Of a DNA stretch of 64,000 nucleotides, positions 34,339-43,490 are shown one piece after another. The translations under genes and the position numbers were made by a program. Under the pieces are notes generated by a model. It did no database searches, had not been told where the DNA came from, and saw only the letters and a list, made by a program, of their open reading frames with translations. Origin of the DNA: Oceanicola sp. 502str15 (lineage in GTDB: Bacteria; Pseudomonadota; Alphaproteobacteria; Rhodobacterales; Rhodobacteraceae). How positions within the stretch are numbered: the first letter of the stretch is position 1; each line of letters starts with the position of its first letter. Where the stretch lies: NCBI RefSeq assembly GCF_024105635.1, contig NZ_WYDQ01000001.1, forward strand, positions 3,906,501 to 3,970,500, in the 5' to 3' direction.

Positions 34339-35034
34339 ATGGCCACGATCTACCCGCACGCAGGCGCGGCGCTCGAAGGATTGCTGTCGGACGGGATGCT
34401 GATCGCTGCCGGCGGCTTCGGCCTGTGCGGTATTCCGGAGCTGCTGATCGCGGCCCTGAAAGACAGCGGCGTAAAGAACCTGACCGTGGCCTCGAACAAC
34501 GCGGGCGTAGACGACTTCGGCCTTGGCCCGCTGATGAAGCATCGCCAGATCACCCGGATGATCTCTTCCTACGTCGGCGAGAACGCCGAGTTCATGCGCC
34601 AGTATCTCGCAGGCGAGTTGCAGGTCGAGTTCACCCCGCAGGGCACGCTGGCCGAACGCATGCGCGCGGGCGGTGCGGGCATTCCGGCCTTCTACACGCG
34701 CACCGGCGTCGGCACACAGGTCGCCGAGGGCAAGCCGCACGCCGAGTTCGAGGGCGTCACCTATATCCAGGAACGCGCGCTGGTTGCCGACCTTGCCATC
34801 GTCAAGGCGTGGAAGGCCGACCCCACCGGCAACCTCGTGTTCCGCAAGACCGCGCGCAACTTCAACGTGCCGGCGGCCACCTGCGGGCGCATGTGCGTCG
34901 CCGAGGTCGAAGAGATCGTGCCAGCCGGCAGCCTCGACCCCGACATGATCCACCTGCCCGGCGTCTACGTGCATCGACTGGTGCAGGGGCGCCACGAAAA
35001 ACGCGTCGAGCAGCGCACCGTGCGCGCAGCCTGA
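34339..35034 (+). CDS. 3-oxoacid CoA-transferase subunit A
   Basis: A 231-aa family I CoA-transferase alpha subunit, start ATG 34339 with GGGAGG upstream. Signature segments are [23 protein letters not shown] near residue 18 (the glycine-rich CoA-binding loop), [54 protein letters not shown] and [15 protein letters not shown]. It works with subunit B to move CoA from succinyl-CoA or another donor to acetoacetate or a related acid. Acetoacetate is precisely the by-product of the BKACE reaction. Confidence 0.92.
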   Translation: MATIYPHAGAALEGLLSDGMLIAAGGFGLCGIPELLIAALKDSGVKNLTVASNNAGVDDFGLGPLMKHRQITRMISSYVGENAEFMRQYLAGELQVEFTPQGTLAERMRAGGAGIPAFYTRTGVGTQVAEGKPHAEFEGVTYIQERALVADLAIVKAWKADPTGNLVFRKTARNFNVPAATCGRMCVAEVEEIVPAGSLDPDMIHLPGVYVHRLVQGRHEKRVEQRTVRAA

Positions 35035-35114
35035 CCGCAGTGCTGGACGCCGAACAGATCGAGGCCTTTGGCCGCTTTGGAGCGGAGGCCGAACCGGAAC
35101 ACCAGGAGAGAACG

Positions 35115-35741
35115 ATGGGCTGGACACGGGACGAAATGGCCGCGCGGGCCGCGCAGGAGCTTGAGGACGGCAGCTACGTCAACCTCGGCATCGGCATTCC
35201 GACGCTGGTGTCCAATCACATCCCCGAAGGCTTGACCGTGACGCTCCAGTCCGAGAACGGAATGCTGGGCATGGGCCCCTTCCCGCGAGACAGCGAAGTC
35301 GATCCCGACCTGATTAACGCGGGTAAGCAGACCATCACCGAGCTGGCTCATACCGCTTATTTCGACAGTGCCACCAGCTTCGGCATGATCCGCGGCGGCA
35401 AGATCGCCATGGCCATCCTCGGTGCGATGGAGGTCAGCGAGACCGGCGACATTGCCAACTGGATGATCCCCGGCAAGCTGGTCAAGGGAATGGGCGGCGC
35501 GATGGACCTTGTGGCCGGCGTCGGACGGGTCGTGGTGGTGATGGATCACCGCTCCAAGCACGGCGAGTCCAAGCTCTTGCGCGAATGCACCCTGCCGCTG
35601 ACCGGCAAGGGCGTGGTGGATCGCATCATCACCGATCTCGGGGTGCTGGACGTGGTGCCCGGCGGGTTGCGCATCGTCGAATGTGCCCCCGGCGTGACCG
35701 AGGCCGAGCTTCGCACCGCGACCCTGGCCACGATCGTCTGA
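35115..35741 (+). CDS. 3-oxoacid CoA-transferase subunit B
   Basis: A 208-aa family I CoA-transferase beta subunit. The nucleophilic Glu that forms the enzyme-CoA thioester is in [14 protein letters not shown]. Other conserved blocks are [17 protein letters not shown] and [21 protein letters not shown], then the C-terminal [20 protein letters not shown]. It follows subunit A by 80 bases and starts after AGGAGAG. Acting on acetoacetate, it would feed thiolysis to acetyl-CoA and so regenerate the BKACE co-substrate. Confidence 0.92.
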   Translation: MGWTRDEMAARAAQELEDGSYVNLGIGIPTLVSNHIPEGLTVTLQSENGMLGMGPFPRDSEVDPDLINAGKQTITELAHTAYFDSATSFGMIRGGKIAMAILGAMEVSETGDIANWMIPGKLVKGMGGAMDLVAGVGRVVVVMDHRSKHGESKLLRECTLPLTGKGVVDRIITDLGVLDVVPGGLRIVECAPGVTEAELRTATLATIV

Positions 35742-35842
35742 CGTCTGACCGAATTCTCACAACGGACCTGCCTCCGTGGCGGCAGGTCCTGTCCGCGCAC
35801 GCCGGCGGAGCAACGTGCCACGCAAACACGGAGGAGGACCCC

Positions 35843-37081
35843 ATGAACAAGACCCTGACAACAACTGCCCTCGCGAGCCTCATGACTCTTGGCGCACAGA
35901 CCGGCGCGCTGACCGCCGAGCCGCTGAAGATCGGCATCATCGAAAGCCTGTCCGGCGCCCAGACATCGACAGGACGGCTCTATGCCTCGGGCATCCACTA
36001 CGGCGTCGAGCGGATCAATGCCGCGGGCGGCTTCAACGGCGAACCGATCGAGGTGGTGGAATACGACAATGCCGGCGGCGCGACCGAGGCCGCCGACAAG
36101 TTTCGCCAGGCAGCGGCGGACGGGGTGCACATCGTCATCCAGGGCTCGTCCTCGGCCATCGCGGGCCAGATCACCGCGGATGTGCGCAAGCACAACCTGC
36201 GCAATCCGGGCGAGGAAATCCTCTACATGAACCTCGGCGCCGAGGCGATGGAGCTGACCGGCGACAAATGCCACTTCTACCATTTCCGCTTCACCACCAC
36301 GGCGCCGATGCGGGTCAACGCTCTGACCGCGGCCATGGCCGAGGCGGGCGAGCTGGGCGGCAAGGTCTATGCCATGAACCAGAACTACTCCTGGGGTCAG
36401 GACATGGAGGCTGCCATCAAGGCTGCCGCCGATCAGGGTGGCTACGAGGTTGTCGATGCCGTGCTGCATGACGTCAACAAGATCCAGGATTTCGCCCCCT
36501 TCGTCGCGCGGATCAAGGCGGCCGAGCCCGATACCGTCATCACCGGCAACTGGTCGAACGATCTGCTGCTGCTGATGAAGGCAACCGGCGACGCGGGCCT
36601 CGACGTGCGCTTCGGCACCACCTACCTCGACCAGCCCGGCAATATCTCCAACGCCGGCGACACGGCGCTGGGGCACTACATCGCCAACGGCTACGTCAAC
36701 GTGCCCGAGGTGTCCGAATTCGCCGAGGCCTTCAAGTCCGAGAGCGGCGATTACCCTGTGTTCGTCGAACCGCAGGGCGCCTTTGCGCTCGGCGCGCTCG
36801 ACGAGGCGCTGAAGACGCTCGACTTCGGCGGCGGCGAGGTCGACGTGACGCAGGTGGCCCTCGCCCTCGAAGGCGCGAGCTACGAAAGCCCCGTGGGCAC
36901 GATCACCGTGCGCCCCGAAGATCACCAGACCATCCGCCCCGTGGTGGTGTCCAAGGTGGTCGAAGGTGCGGCCTTCCCGGTCGATGGCACCGATATGGGC
37001 TTCGAGTTGATCAAGATCGTGCCTGCCGAAGATGCGATCTACCCGGTGCAGGACAGCTGCGACATGCAACGCCCGGGCTGA
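35843..37081 (+). CDS. LIV-type ABC transporter substrate-binding protein
   Basis: Periplasmic binding protein of the branched-chain amino acid/amide family (HAAT), 412 aa from ATG 35843 with GGAGGA upstream. The signal peptide is MNKTLTTTALASLMTLGAQTG. The mature domain begins LKIGIIESLSGAQTSTGRLY and continues with INAAGGFNGEPIEVVEYDNAGGATEAADKF and IVIQGSSSAIAG. Ligand specificity in this family is broad (amino acids, aromatic acids, urea, short-chain acids), so the operon enzymes are the better guide: a 3-hydroxy carboxylate is inferred. Confidence 0.87.
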   Translation: MNKTLTTTALASLMTLGAQTGALTAEPLKIGIIESLSGAQTSTGRLYASGIHYGVERINAAGGFNGEPIEVVEYDNAGGATEAADKFRQAAADGVHIVIQGSSSAIAGQITADVRKHNLRNPGEEILYMNLGAEAMELTGDKCHFYHFRFTTTAPMRVNALTAAMAEAGELGGKVYAMNQNYSWGQDMEAAIKAAADQGGYEVVDAVLHDVNKIQDFAPFVARIKAAEPDTVITGNWSNDLLLLMKATGDAGLDVRFGTTYLDQPGNISNAGDTALGHYIANGYVNVPEVSEFAEAFKSESGDYPVFVEPQGAFALGALDEALKTLDFGGGEVDVTQVALALEGASYESPVGTITVRPEDHQTIRPVVVSKVVEGAAFPVDGTDMGFELIKIVPAEDAIYPVQDSCDMQRPG

Positions 37082-37095
37082 AGCCCGCGCAGATC

Positions 37096-37119
37096 GGGGC
37101 AGGCCACGCGGTCTGCCCC
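37096..37119 (+). terminator. Intercistronic hairpin between the LIV binding protein and livH
   Basis: GGGGCAG (37096-37102) pairs with CTGCCCC (37113-37119) over a 10-nt loop, 14 bases after the stop of the binding-protein gene. It probably sets a higher level of binding protein relative to the permease genes. Confidence 0.55.
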
Positions 37120-37144
37120 CTTCTCCTCACTTGCGGAGACCCTG

Positions 37145-38086
37145 ATGGAATTTCTGATGATCTCGACGCTCAACGGCGTCATCTACGGGCTTTTGCTCTT
37201 CATGGTGTCGGCCGGGCTGACGCTGATCTTCGGCATGATGGGCGTGCTGAACTTCGCCCATGCCTCCTTCTACATGCTGGGCGCCTATATCGCCTACGCC
37301 CTGTCGCCGGTCATCGGTTTCTGGGGCGGGCTGCTGGTGGCGCCCCTCCTCGTGGGGATGATCGGCATGTGGGTCGAACGCGTGCTGCTGCGCCGGGTTC
37401 ATGCCCATGGCCACGCGCATGAACTGCTGCTGACCTTCGGCATCGCGCTGATCGTGGTCGAGGCGGTCAAGCTGGTCTTCGGCGACTTTCCCGTGGCCTA
37501 CCAGGTGCCGGCTGACCTGCGCTTTGCCGCCTTCACGCTGTTCGGCACCGATTACCCCTTCTACCGTATCTTCATTGGCTCGGTCGCGGTGGCGATGTTC
37601 GTCGTGCTCTGGCTGATGCTGACCCGCACCCGCGTGGGCATCGTCGTGCGCGCCGCCGAGCGCCTGCCGCAGATGGCCGAGGCGCTGGGGCACAACATTC
37701 CTGTCGTCTTCATGTCGGTCTTCGGCGTCGGTGCGGCGCTGGCCGGGCTGGCCGGGGCCGTCGCCGGGGCCTTCTATCCGACCAACCCGAACATGGCGGC
37801 CGAGCTGGGCGTGATCGTCTTCGTGGTTGTCGTCGTGGGCGGCCTCGGCTCGCTCAAGGGCTCGCTTCTGGCCTCTCTGTTGATCGGTCTGTTCTCGTCC
37901 TTCGCCGTCGGGCTCGACTGGTCGCTGGCGGGGCTGCTGTCGCTGGTCGGGCTGGGAGACTGGGCCGAGAGCGTAGGCGGGTTGCTGACCACGCAGGTGT
38001 CCTCGATCTCGGGCACGATCCCCTTCGTCCTCATGCTGCTCGTCCTGCTGGTGCGCCCCGCAGGCCTGATGGGAGACCGCAATTGA
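37145..38086 (+). CDS. livH: LIV-type ABC transporter permease 1
   Basis: A 313-aa inner-membrane permease with about eight hydrophobic segments. The family start is STLNGVIYGLLLFMVSAGLTLIFGMMGVLNFAHASFYMLG, and the coupling helix region is VRAAERLPQMAEALGHNIP. GLAGAVAGAFYPTNPNMAAELGVIVFVVVVVGGLGSLKGSLLASLLIG is the typical C-terminal half. It overlaps livM by four bases. Confidence 0.9.
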   Translation: MEFLMISTLNGVIYGLLLFMVSAGLTLIFGMMGVLNFAHASFYMLGAYIAYALSPVIGFWGGLLVAPLLVGMIGMWVERVLLRRVHAHGHAHELLLTFGIALIVVEAVKLVFGDFPVAYQVPADLRFAAFTLFGTDYPFYRIFIGSVAVAMFVVLWLMLTRTRVGIVVRAAERLPQMAEALGHNIPVVFMSVFGVGAALAGLAGAVAGAFYPTNPNMAAELGVIVFVVVVVGGLGSLKGSLLASLLIGLFSSFAVGLDWSLAGLLSLVGLGDWAESVGGLLTTQVSSISGTIPFVLMLLVLLVRPAGLMGDRN

Positions 38087-39333
38087 CCGCTTCCAAACTG
38101 ATATCGGGGGCGATTGCGCTGGCCGCCCTCGCCGGATTGCCGCCGCTGCTGGATGCCGGCTGGCAGAACGCCATGAACACCATGCTGATCGCGAGCCTCT
38201 ATGCGCTGGCCTTCAACCTGCTGGCCGGGCAGGCGGGGCTGCTCTCCTTCGGACACGCCGCCTACTTCGGGGTGGGCAGCTTTGCCGCACTGCACCTGAT
38301 GCTGGCCACCGAGGACGGGCTGGCCTTTCCCACGCCGCTGCTGCCGCTGGCGGGCGCGGCGGCGGGCCTGCTGGCGGGGCTTGTCGCGGGATGGTTCTCG
38401 ACCATGCGCTCCGGCGTCTACTTTGCCCTGGTGACGCTGGCCATCGCCGAGCTGTTCCACAGCTTCGCGCCGCACCTCAAGGCGCTGTTCGGCGGTGAGT
38501 CCGGCATATCAGGAATGCGGATGCCCTGGGCCGGCTTTACCTTCGGCTCGACGCTCGAGGTCTACTACCTGACCCTCGCCTGGGTTCTGGTCTGCGGCGC
38601 GCTGCTCTGGGCCTATACCCGAACCCCCTTCGGCAGGCTGACGCTGGCAATTCGTGACAACGAGCAGCGCGTGCGCTTCATGGGCTACGATGCCCACGTG
38701 ACCAAGACCGTGATCTTTGCCGTCTCGGCGATGTTCACCGGTGTCGCGGGCGCGTTGCAGGCGGTGTCGAACGAAACCGCCAACTACGTGGTCTTCGGCG
38801 CGCATGTCTCGTCGCAGGTTGTGCTCTACGCCTACGTCGGCGGTGCAACGCTGTTTTTCGGGCCGGTCTTCGGTGCCGTGGCCTTCACCTTCTTCGCCTT
38901 CCTTGTCTCCGACCTGACCCGCTCGTGGTTGTTCTACCAGGGCCTGATCTTCGTGCTGGTCATGCTCTACGCCCCCACGGGGATCGGCGGGGCGCTCACG
39001 GATTACCTGCGCAACCGGCGTACCCGCCCCGCCGCACCTATGGTGCTGGCGATGGTCGGCGGCGTCGCCACCGCCTGCGGTGTGGTCTTCGTTACCGAGG
39101 CGCTCTCGGTCCTCTTCGGGCTCGACTATGCCGCCCTGCGGCGGGGGAGCGAGGGCCTGCCCGACTTCTCCCTCTTCGGCCTGACCTGGGCTCCCCTCTC
39201 GCCGCTGACCTGGGCCTTGCCCGCCGTGCTGCTGGGCGCGGGGATCGCGGCGCTGCGCTACGGCACAGCCCGGCTGGCCGGACCCACCGAAGGCGCATCC
39301 GCCGCCGGTGCCAATGAAGGAGTGACCACATGA
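38083..39333 (+). CDS. livM: LIV-type ABC transporter permease 2
   Basis: A 416-aa LivM-family permease. SLYALAFNLLAGQAGLLSFGHAAYFGVGSFAAL near residue 35 is the hallmark, and the cytoplasmic loop LTLAIRDNEQRVRFMGYDAHVTKTVIFAVSAMFTGVAGAL is near residue 190. It is longer than the common 320-350 aa because of an extra hydrophobic tail (residues about 310-400: VLAMVGGVATACGVVFVTEAL, then LTWALPAVLLGAGIAAL). TTG 38083 overlaps the livH stop, and the 3' end overlaps livG. Confidence 0.88.
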   Translation: MTASKLISGAIALAALAGLPPLLDAGWQNAMNTMLIASLYALAFNLLAGQAGLLSFGHAAYFGVGSFAALHLMLATEDGLAFPTPLLPLAGAAAGLLAGLVAGWFSTMRSGVYFALVTLAIAELFHSFAPHLKALFGGESGISGMRMPWAGFTFGSTLEVYYLTLAWVLVCGALLWAYTRTPFGRLTLAIRDNEQRVRFMGYDAHVTKTVIFAVSAMFTGVAGALQAVSNETANYVVFGAHVSSQVVLYAYVGGATLFFGPVFGAVAFTFFAFLVSDLTRSWLFYQGLIFVLVMLYAPTGIGGALTDYLRNRRTRPAAPMVLAMVGGVATACGVVFVTEALSVLFGLDYAALRRGSEGLPDFSLFGLTWAPLSPLTWALPAVLLGAGIAALRYGTARLAGPTEGASAAGANEGVTT

Positions 39334-40094
39334 CCGACCCCATCCAGCATCCCGCCCTGAGCCTGAAGGGCGTCGTCAAGTCCTTTGGTCCCCTGCCGGT
39401 TATCCAGGGTGTCGACCTCGATGTCACCCGGGGCCACCGCCATGCCGTGATCGGCCCGAATGGCGCGGGCAAGTCCACGCTGTTCAACCTGATCTCGGGC
39501 ATGTTCCCGGTGACAGCGGGCGAGATTGTGCTGAACGGCGCCCCGATCACCGGCCTGGCGCCGCACCGGATCAACCGCGCGGGGCTGTCGCGCTCGTTCC
39601 AGATCACCAACATCTTCCACCGGCTGAGTGTGTTCGAGAACATACGCATGGGCGTGCTGGCCCGGCACGGCAGGCGGTTCGACCTGTTCTCTGCCATCGC
39701 CCGCCGCCGCGCGATCAACGATGAAACCGCGCAGATCGTCGACACCGTGGGCCTGACCCGGCGCAGCAACCACCTCGCGGGCGACCTCAGCTACTCCGAG
39801 CAGCGCGCGTTGGAAATCGCGATGACGCTCTCGACCGGGGCCGAGGTGATCCTGCTCGACGAACCCACCGCCGGCATGTCGCGCGAGGAAACCGCACAGG
39901 CGGTCGAGCTGATCCGCAAGGTCACCGAGGGCAAGACCCTGCTCATGGTCGAGCACGACATGAGCGTGGTCTTCCAGCTCTGCGACCGGGTCTCGGTGCT
40001 GGTCTACGGCGACATCCTCGCCACCGGCACGCCCGACGCCATCAGCCAAGACGCCGAGGTGCAGAAGGCCTATCTGGGGGAGGACGCCGCATGA
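39330..40094 (+). CDS. livG: LIV-type ABC transporter ATPase LivG
   Basis: A 254-aa ABC ATPase. Walker A is IGPNGAGKSTLFN, followed by LSRSFQITNIFHRLSVFENIRMG (Q-loop and LivG-type segment). The signature region is LSYSEQRALEIAMTL, in which YSEQ replaces the usual SGGQ as often found in LivG. Walker B is VILLDEPTAGMSREE and the H-loop is MVEHDMSVVF. It overlaps livF by four bases. Confidence 0.9.
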   Translation: MTDPIQHPALSLKGVVKSFGPLPVIQGVDLDVTRGHRHAVIGPNGAGKSTLFNLISGMFPVTAGEIVLNGAPITGLAPHRINRAGLSRSFQITNIFHRLSVFENIRMGVLARHGRRFDLFSAIARRRAINDETAQIVDTVGLTRRSNHLAGDLSYSEQRALEIAMTLSTGAEVILLDEPTAGMSREETAQAVELIRKVTEGKTLLMVEHDMSVVFQLCDRVSVLVYGDILATGTPDAISQDAEVQKAYLGEDAA

Positions 40095-40801
40095 GCCTGC
40101 TGACGATCGAGGGGCTGCACGCCCATTACGGCAAGAGCCACATCCTGCACGGCATCGACATGTCGGTGGGGGAGGGGGCCATCGTCTCGCTGCTCGGGCG
40201 CAACGGCTCGGGGCGCTCGACGCTGATGAAGGCGATCATGGGCATCGTGCCGCCGAGCGCGGGCCAGGTGGTGCTCGACGGGCGCAACCTGGCCGGCTCC
40301 CGGCCCTACGACATCTGCCGCCACGGCATCGGCTACGTGCCCGAGGAGCGGCTGGTCTTCGCCAACCTCACCGTCGCCGAAAACCTCGCCATGGGCGTGC
40401 AGAAGGCGCGGCCTGGGGCGCACCAGTGGTCGGTCGACGACATGTATGCCTACTTCCCCCGCCTGCACGAGCGGCGTGACATCAACGCAGGCTACCTCTC
40501 GGGCGGCGAGCAGCAGATGCTGACCATGTGCCGCTCGCTGCTGGGCAATCCGCGCCTCCTGCTGATCGACGAGCCCACCGAGGGCCTGGCCCCCAAGATC
40601 GTCGAGGTGGTGATGGAGGTTATCCTCGATATCGCGCGCCGCGGCGTCTCGGTGCTGCTGGTCGAGCAGAAACTGACCATCGCGCTGCGCGTGGCCCACG
40701 ACGTGCTGGTGATGGGCCACGGCGAGCTGGTGTTCCACGGCCCCCCAGATGCGCTGGCCGAGCGCCCCGACATCCGCCGCAACTGGCTCGAAGTGGCCTG
40801 A
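40091..40801 (+). CDS. livF: LIV-type ABC transporter ATPase LivF
   Basis: A 236-aa ABC ATPase. The Walker A segment reads LLGRNGSGRSTLMKAIMG, so the usual P-loop Lys is Arg; some LivF proteins carry this variant. The signature LSGGEQQMLTM, Walker B LLLIDEPTEGLAPKIVE and a VEQKLTIAL H-loop region (Gln-Lys where a His often lies) are present. With only LivG fully canonical, the pair may have one main hydrolysis site. It is last of the transporter genes. Confidence 0.9.
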   Translation: MSLLTIEGLHAHYGKSHILHGIDMSVGEGAIVSLLGRNGSGRSTLMKAIMGIVPPSAGQVVLDGRNLAGSRPYDICRHGIGYVPEERLVFANLTVAENLAMGVQKARPGAHQWSVDDMYAYFPRLHERRDINAGYLSGGEQQMLTMCRSLLGNPRLLLIDEPTEGLAPKIVEVVMEVILDIARRGVSVLLVEQKLTIALRVAHDVLVMGHGELVFHGPPDALAERPDIRRNWLEVA

Positions 40802-40831
40802 CTTTCTCTCAAGAACGAAACGGAAATCAAC

Positions 40832-41620
40832 ATGAGCTATCTCGAACGTATGCGTCCCGCTCCGGGACAACGGGTGCTGGTGACGGCAGGGGCCTCGGGC
40901 ATCGGCGCCGCCACCGCGCGCGCCTTTCTCGAAGCTGGCGCCCGCGTGGCGATCTGCGACGTGGACAAGGCCGCGCTCGATGCCTTCGCCGCCGAGCACC
41001 CCGAAGTCATCACGATCGTTGCCGACGTCTCCGATACCGCCGCAGTCGCTGCGATGATCGCCACCGTCGCCGAGAGCTTCGGCGCGCTCGACGTGCTGGT
41101 GAACAACGCCGGCATCGCCGGCCCCACGGGTCGGGTTGAGGATCTGGACCTGGGCGACATCCGCCGCACGCTCGATGTCGATATCCTCGGCCAGTTCATC
41201 GTGCTGCAAGGCGCAATCCCGCTGCTGCGCAAGGGCACGGATGCGCTGATCCTCAATGTCGCCTCCGTGGCGGGGCGTCTTGGTTACCCGCTGCGCACGC
41301 CCTATGCCGCGGCCAAGTGGGGCATCGTCGGGCTGACGGCAAGCCTTGCCAAGGAGATCGGCCCCGATGGCATCCGGGTGAATGCCATTCTGCCCGGCCC
41401 GGTGCGCGGCCCGCGGATGGACCGCGTCATGCAGGATCGCGCCACCGCCGAAGGGCGCAGCTTCGATGAGGTGCAGGACGAGTACCTGCGCATCATCTCG
41501 CTGCGGCGCATGGTCGGCCCCGAGGACATAGCGAGCATGGCGCTCTTTCTCGCCTCCCCCGCCGCCTCCGGCATCGCAGGGCAGGCGCTCAGCGTTTGCG
41601 GCAACGTCGAGACCCTGTGA
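40832..41620 (+). CDS. SDR-family dehydrogenase in the BKACE operon
   Basis: A 262-aa classical short-chain dehydrogenase. The cofactor motif is LVTAGASGIGAATARAFLEAG and the acidic residue for NAD preference is in VAICDVDKAA. NNAG is in VLVNNAGIAGPTG, the Ser in LILNVASVAG, YxxxK is YAAAK, and the C-terminus ends GQALSVCGNVETL. It lies 30 bases after livF and two bases before the 3-hydroxyacyl-CoA-type dehydrogenase gene. It may act on the same hydroxy acid (another stereoisomer) or on 3-hydroxybutyrate formed from acetoacetate. Confidence 0.87.
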   Translation: MSYLERMRPAPGQRVLVTAGASGIGAATARAFLEAGARVAICDVDKAALDAFAAEHPEVITIVADVSDTAAVAAMIATVAESFGALDVLVNNAGIAGPTGRVEDLDLGDIRRTLDVDILGQFIVLQGAIPLLRKGTDALILNVASVAGRLGYPLRTPYAAAKWGIVGLTASLAKEIGPDGIRVNAILPGPVRGPRMDRVMQDRATAEGRSFDEVQDEYLRIISLRRMVGPEDIASMALFLASPAASGIAGQALSVCGNVETL

Positions 41621-41622
41621 CC

Positions 41623-42558
41623 ATGAGCGGCGCAGGCGATCCGATCCGCCACGTCACCGTGGTGGGCGCGGGGCTGATCGGCAGCAGTTGGGCGGCGTTG
41701 TTCCTGCTGCACGGCCTGGATGTCACCGTGACCGACCTGCGCCCCGAGGCCGAGGCCACGATGCGCGAGGCGGTGGCGGGTATTCTGGGCCACCCGGCGC
41801 GCGCCGAGCGCCTGCGCTTCGAGACCGACCTCGCGCGCGCCTGCGCGGGGGCGGATTTCGTGCAGGAATGCGCCATCGAGCGGCGCGACGCCAAGATCGC
41901 GCTGTTCCGCGACCTCGATGCCCACACCCGCCCCGAGGTCATCCTCGCGTCCAGTTCCTCGGCGCTCTCCGTTTCCGATATGCAAAGCGCCTGCACCCAC
42001 CCCGGCCGGGTTGTGCTCGGCCACCCGTTCAACCCGCCGCACCTCGTGCCGCTGGTGGAAATCGGCGCCGGCGCACAGACCGATCCCGAGGCGCTGCAAC
42101 GCGCCGAGAGCTTCTACGCCTCGGTCGGAAAGGTGCCTGTCCGGGTCGACCGCGAGACCTACGGCCATATCGCAAACCGCCTTCAGGCGGCGGTCTTTCG
42201 TGAGGCCATCCACTTGCTCGACAGCGGCATCGCCAGCGTCGAGGCCATCGATGCGGCGGTCAGCGAGGGACCCGGCCTGCGCTGGGCCTTCATGGGGCCA
42301 TTGCTGACATATCACCTGGGCGGCGGCGCGGGTGGGATCGACGGCTTCTGGAAGATGTTCACGCCGATGCAGCGCAAGCTCTTCTCCGAGCTGGGACAGC
42401 CCTCGCTGGACGACGCGCAGATCGCCCGCGTCAGTCGCGCGGTTCAGGAAGCCTATGGGCCCACGCCCGCAGCCGGTCTGGCAGCAGCGCGCGACAGCTT
42501 CTTGGACCGCGTGGTTGCTTTGAAGGCCATGGGCGGAAAGACTAGCGCGGTGGATTGA
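41623..42558 (+). CDS. 3-hydroxy-acid dehydrogenase (CRYL1/carnitine-dehydrogenase-like)
   Basis: A 311-aa protein of the 3-hydroxyacyl-CoA dehydrogenase superfamily. The Rossmann motif is VTVVGAGLIGSSWAALFLLHGLDV. FVQECAIERRDAK and ASSSSALSVSDM follow, and the catalytic His is in VVLGHPFNPPHLVPLVEI. The C-domain IANRLQAAVFREAIHLLDSG with GPGLRWAFMGPLLTYHLGGG resembles lambda-crystallin/L-gulonate 3-dehydrogenase and L-carnitine dehydrogenase, which oxidise free 3-hydroxy acids rather than CoA esters. The product, a free beta-keto acid, is exactly what BKACE enzymes need. It is last in the operon; a GCCCGC/GCGGGC hairpin follows. Confidence 0.86.
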   Translation: MSGAGDPIRHVTVVGAGLIGSSWAALFLLHGLDVTVTDLRPEAEATMREAVAGILGHPARAERLRFETDLARACAGADFVQECAIERRDAKIALFRDLDAHTRPEVILASSSSALSVSDMQSACTHPGRVVLGHPFNPPHLVPLVEIGAGAQTDPEALQRAESFYASVGKVPVRVDRETYGHIANRLQAAVFREAIHLLDSGIASVEAIDAAVSEGPGLRWAFMGPLLTYHLGGGAGGIDGFWKMFTPMQRKLFSELGQPSLDDAQIARVSRAVQEAYGPTPAAGLAAARDSFLDRVVALKAMGGKTSAVD

Positions 42559-42564
42559 GTGCCT

Positions 42565-42580
42565 GCCCGCAACCGCGGGC
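42565..42580 (+). terminator. Short hairpin after the 3-hydroxy-acid dehydrogenase
   Basis: GCCCGC (42565-42570) pairs with GCGGGC (42575-42580) over AACC, seven bases past the stop of the last operon gene. A weak terminator candidate without a T-run. Confidence 0.4.
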
Positions 42581-42719
42581 GTGCTCAGGTATCACGACGC
42601 GAGACGTTCTCACTCTTGCCCCCGAGCAGTTGGGGTCCGCAGCCTGTCTCCCAGAGGCACCTGCCACCTCCGCACGGCAACGCGGGCGGTGCCCAAGCGC
42701 GCGCATCAGCCCGCTCTGC

Positions 42720-42911
42720 AGCAAGGTCTGCGATAAACCGGCGATCAGCTCACACCCCTGCAAAGCAAAACCCGGTCCGGCACTGGCCTGCGCTATTACA
42801 TCTCCAACCAACTGACTGACAGCAGTGCAATTGCAGAACCCAGACGCCCAGAGGTTACCGGCCGAGGAGCTGGAAGGGCCTGTAGTCGGGCTGGTCCGGC
42901 AGATGCTCGCT
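42720..42911 (+). pseudogene. Decayed C-terminal part of a large serine recombinase
   Basis: Three fragments of the usual zinc-ribbon/tail region of large serine recombinases appear in order but in different frames. They are SKVCD (from 42720), GLRYYISNQL (about 42787-42816) and RLPAEELEGPVVGLVRQMLA (42850-42911). Intact relatives read GKVxDxxGxRLTP, RYRYYVSxxL and RxPAxExExxV in one frame. No catalytic N-terminal domain is present. Frameshifts between the pieces make it inactive. It marks the edge of a former mobile element. Confidence 0.55.
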
Positions 42912-43380
42912 GCCCCCCCCTCGCCCGGATATTTGCTGGTCGAGCCGACTGCGGATGCTGTCGGAAGGATCGCACCAAGGCTCGATGCACTCAAGGCTGA
43001 TCGAGACATCGCCACACTGCTTGAACCGATGAATCGGATCGGGATCGCCCGAGACACCCAGCAGCCCAAATCGGATACGTCGGCCATTGCAGCCCAGGTT
43101 GGGGACGAAGGGGATGACATTCGGCCCGAGCCGATCACCGCGCCATCTTCGCCGCGCTCTGACTCCCCAAGGATTCAAACTGCTACCATGGATTTGCCGA
43201 ACTGAGGCCTGGGCCAGAATTGGCGGCCATTCGGCCCTGTCTTCCGGTCTCAGCAAGAGCCCCACATGCGCAAGCCTTTGAACTCACGCCACACAGTGGC
43301 CCCAAACGCGTACCGTCACATTTTCCGGAAAGTGCCTGGCTGCGGTGGTAGTCCACGGCTATCGGGTCTGGGGTAAGAAA

Positions 43381-43411
43381 TCCCTGTTTACAGGGAATTT
43401 ACAGGGAATTT
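43381..43411. repeat. CAGGGAA palindrome and tandem copy
   Basis: TCCCTGT and ACAGGGA (43381-43396) form a 7-bp inverted repeat. The half ACAGGGAATTT recurs immediately at 43401-43411, giving two tandem copies spaced by 11 bases. Confidence 0.75.
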
Positions 43412-43490
43412 GCGCTCCAGGCGGGCTTCCTGGCGCCGGAACTGGCGATATCCATCCGGATTAGGTGCGTGTTATCAATGGCGTGTAGCC

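Noticed and set aside
31276-42558. Firm assignment of the BKACE module to carnitine degradation
   Set aside because: The dehydrogenase is only partly carnitine-dehydrogenase-like, and no betainyl-CoA thioesterase or glycine-betaine genes are present.
42825-43205. 126-codon frame taken as an independent gene
   Set aside because: Only its first 30 residues resemble a protein family (recombinase tail), and these continue from other frames upstream, so it is part of a pseudogene.
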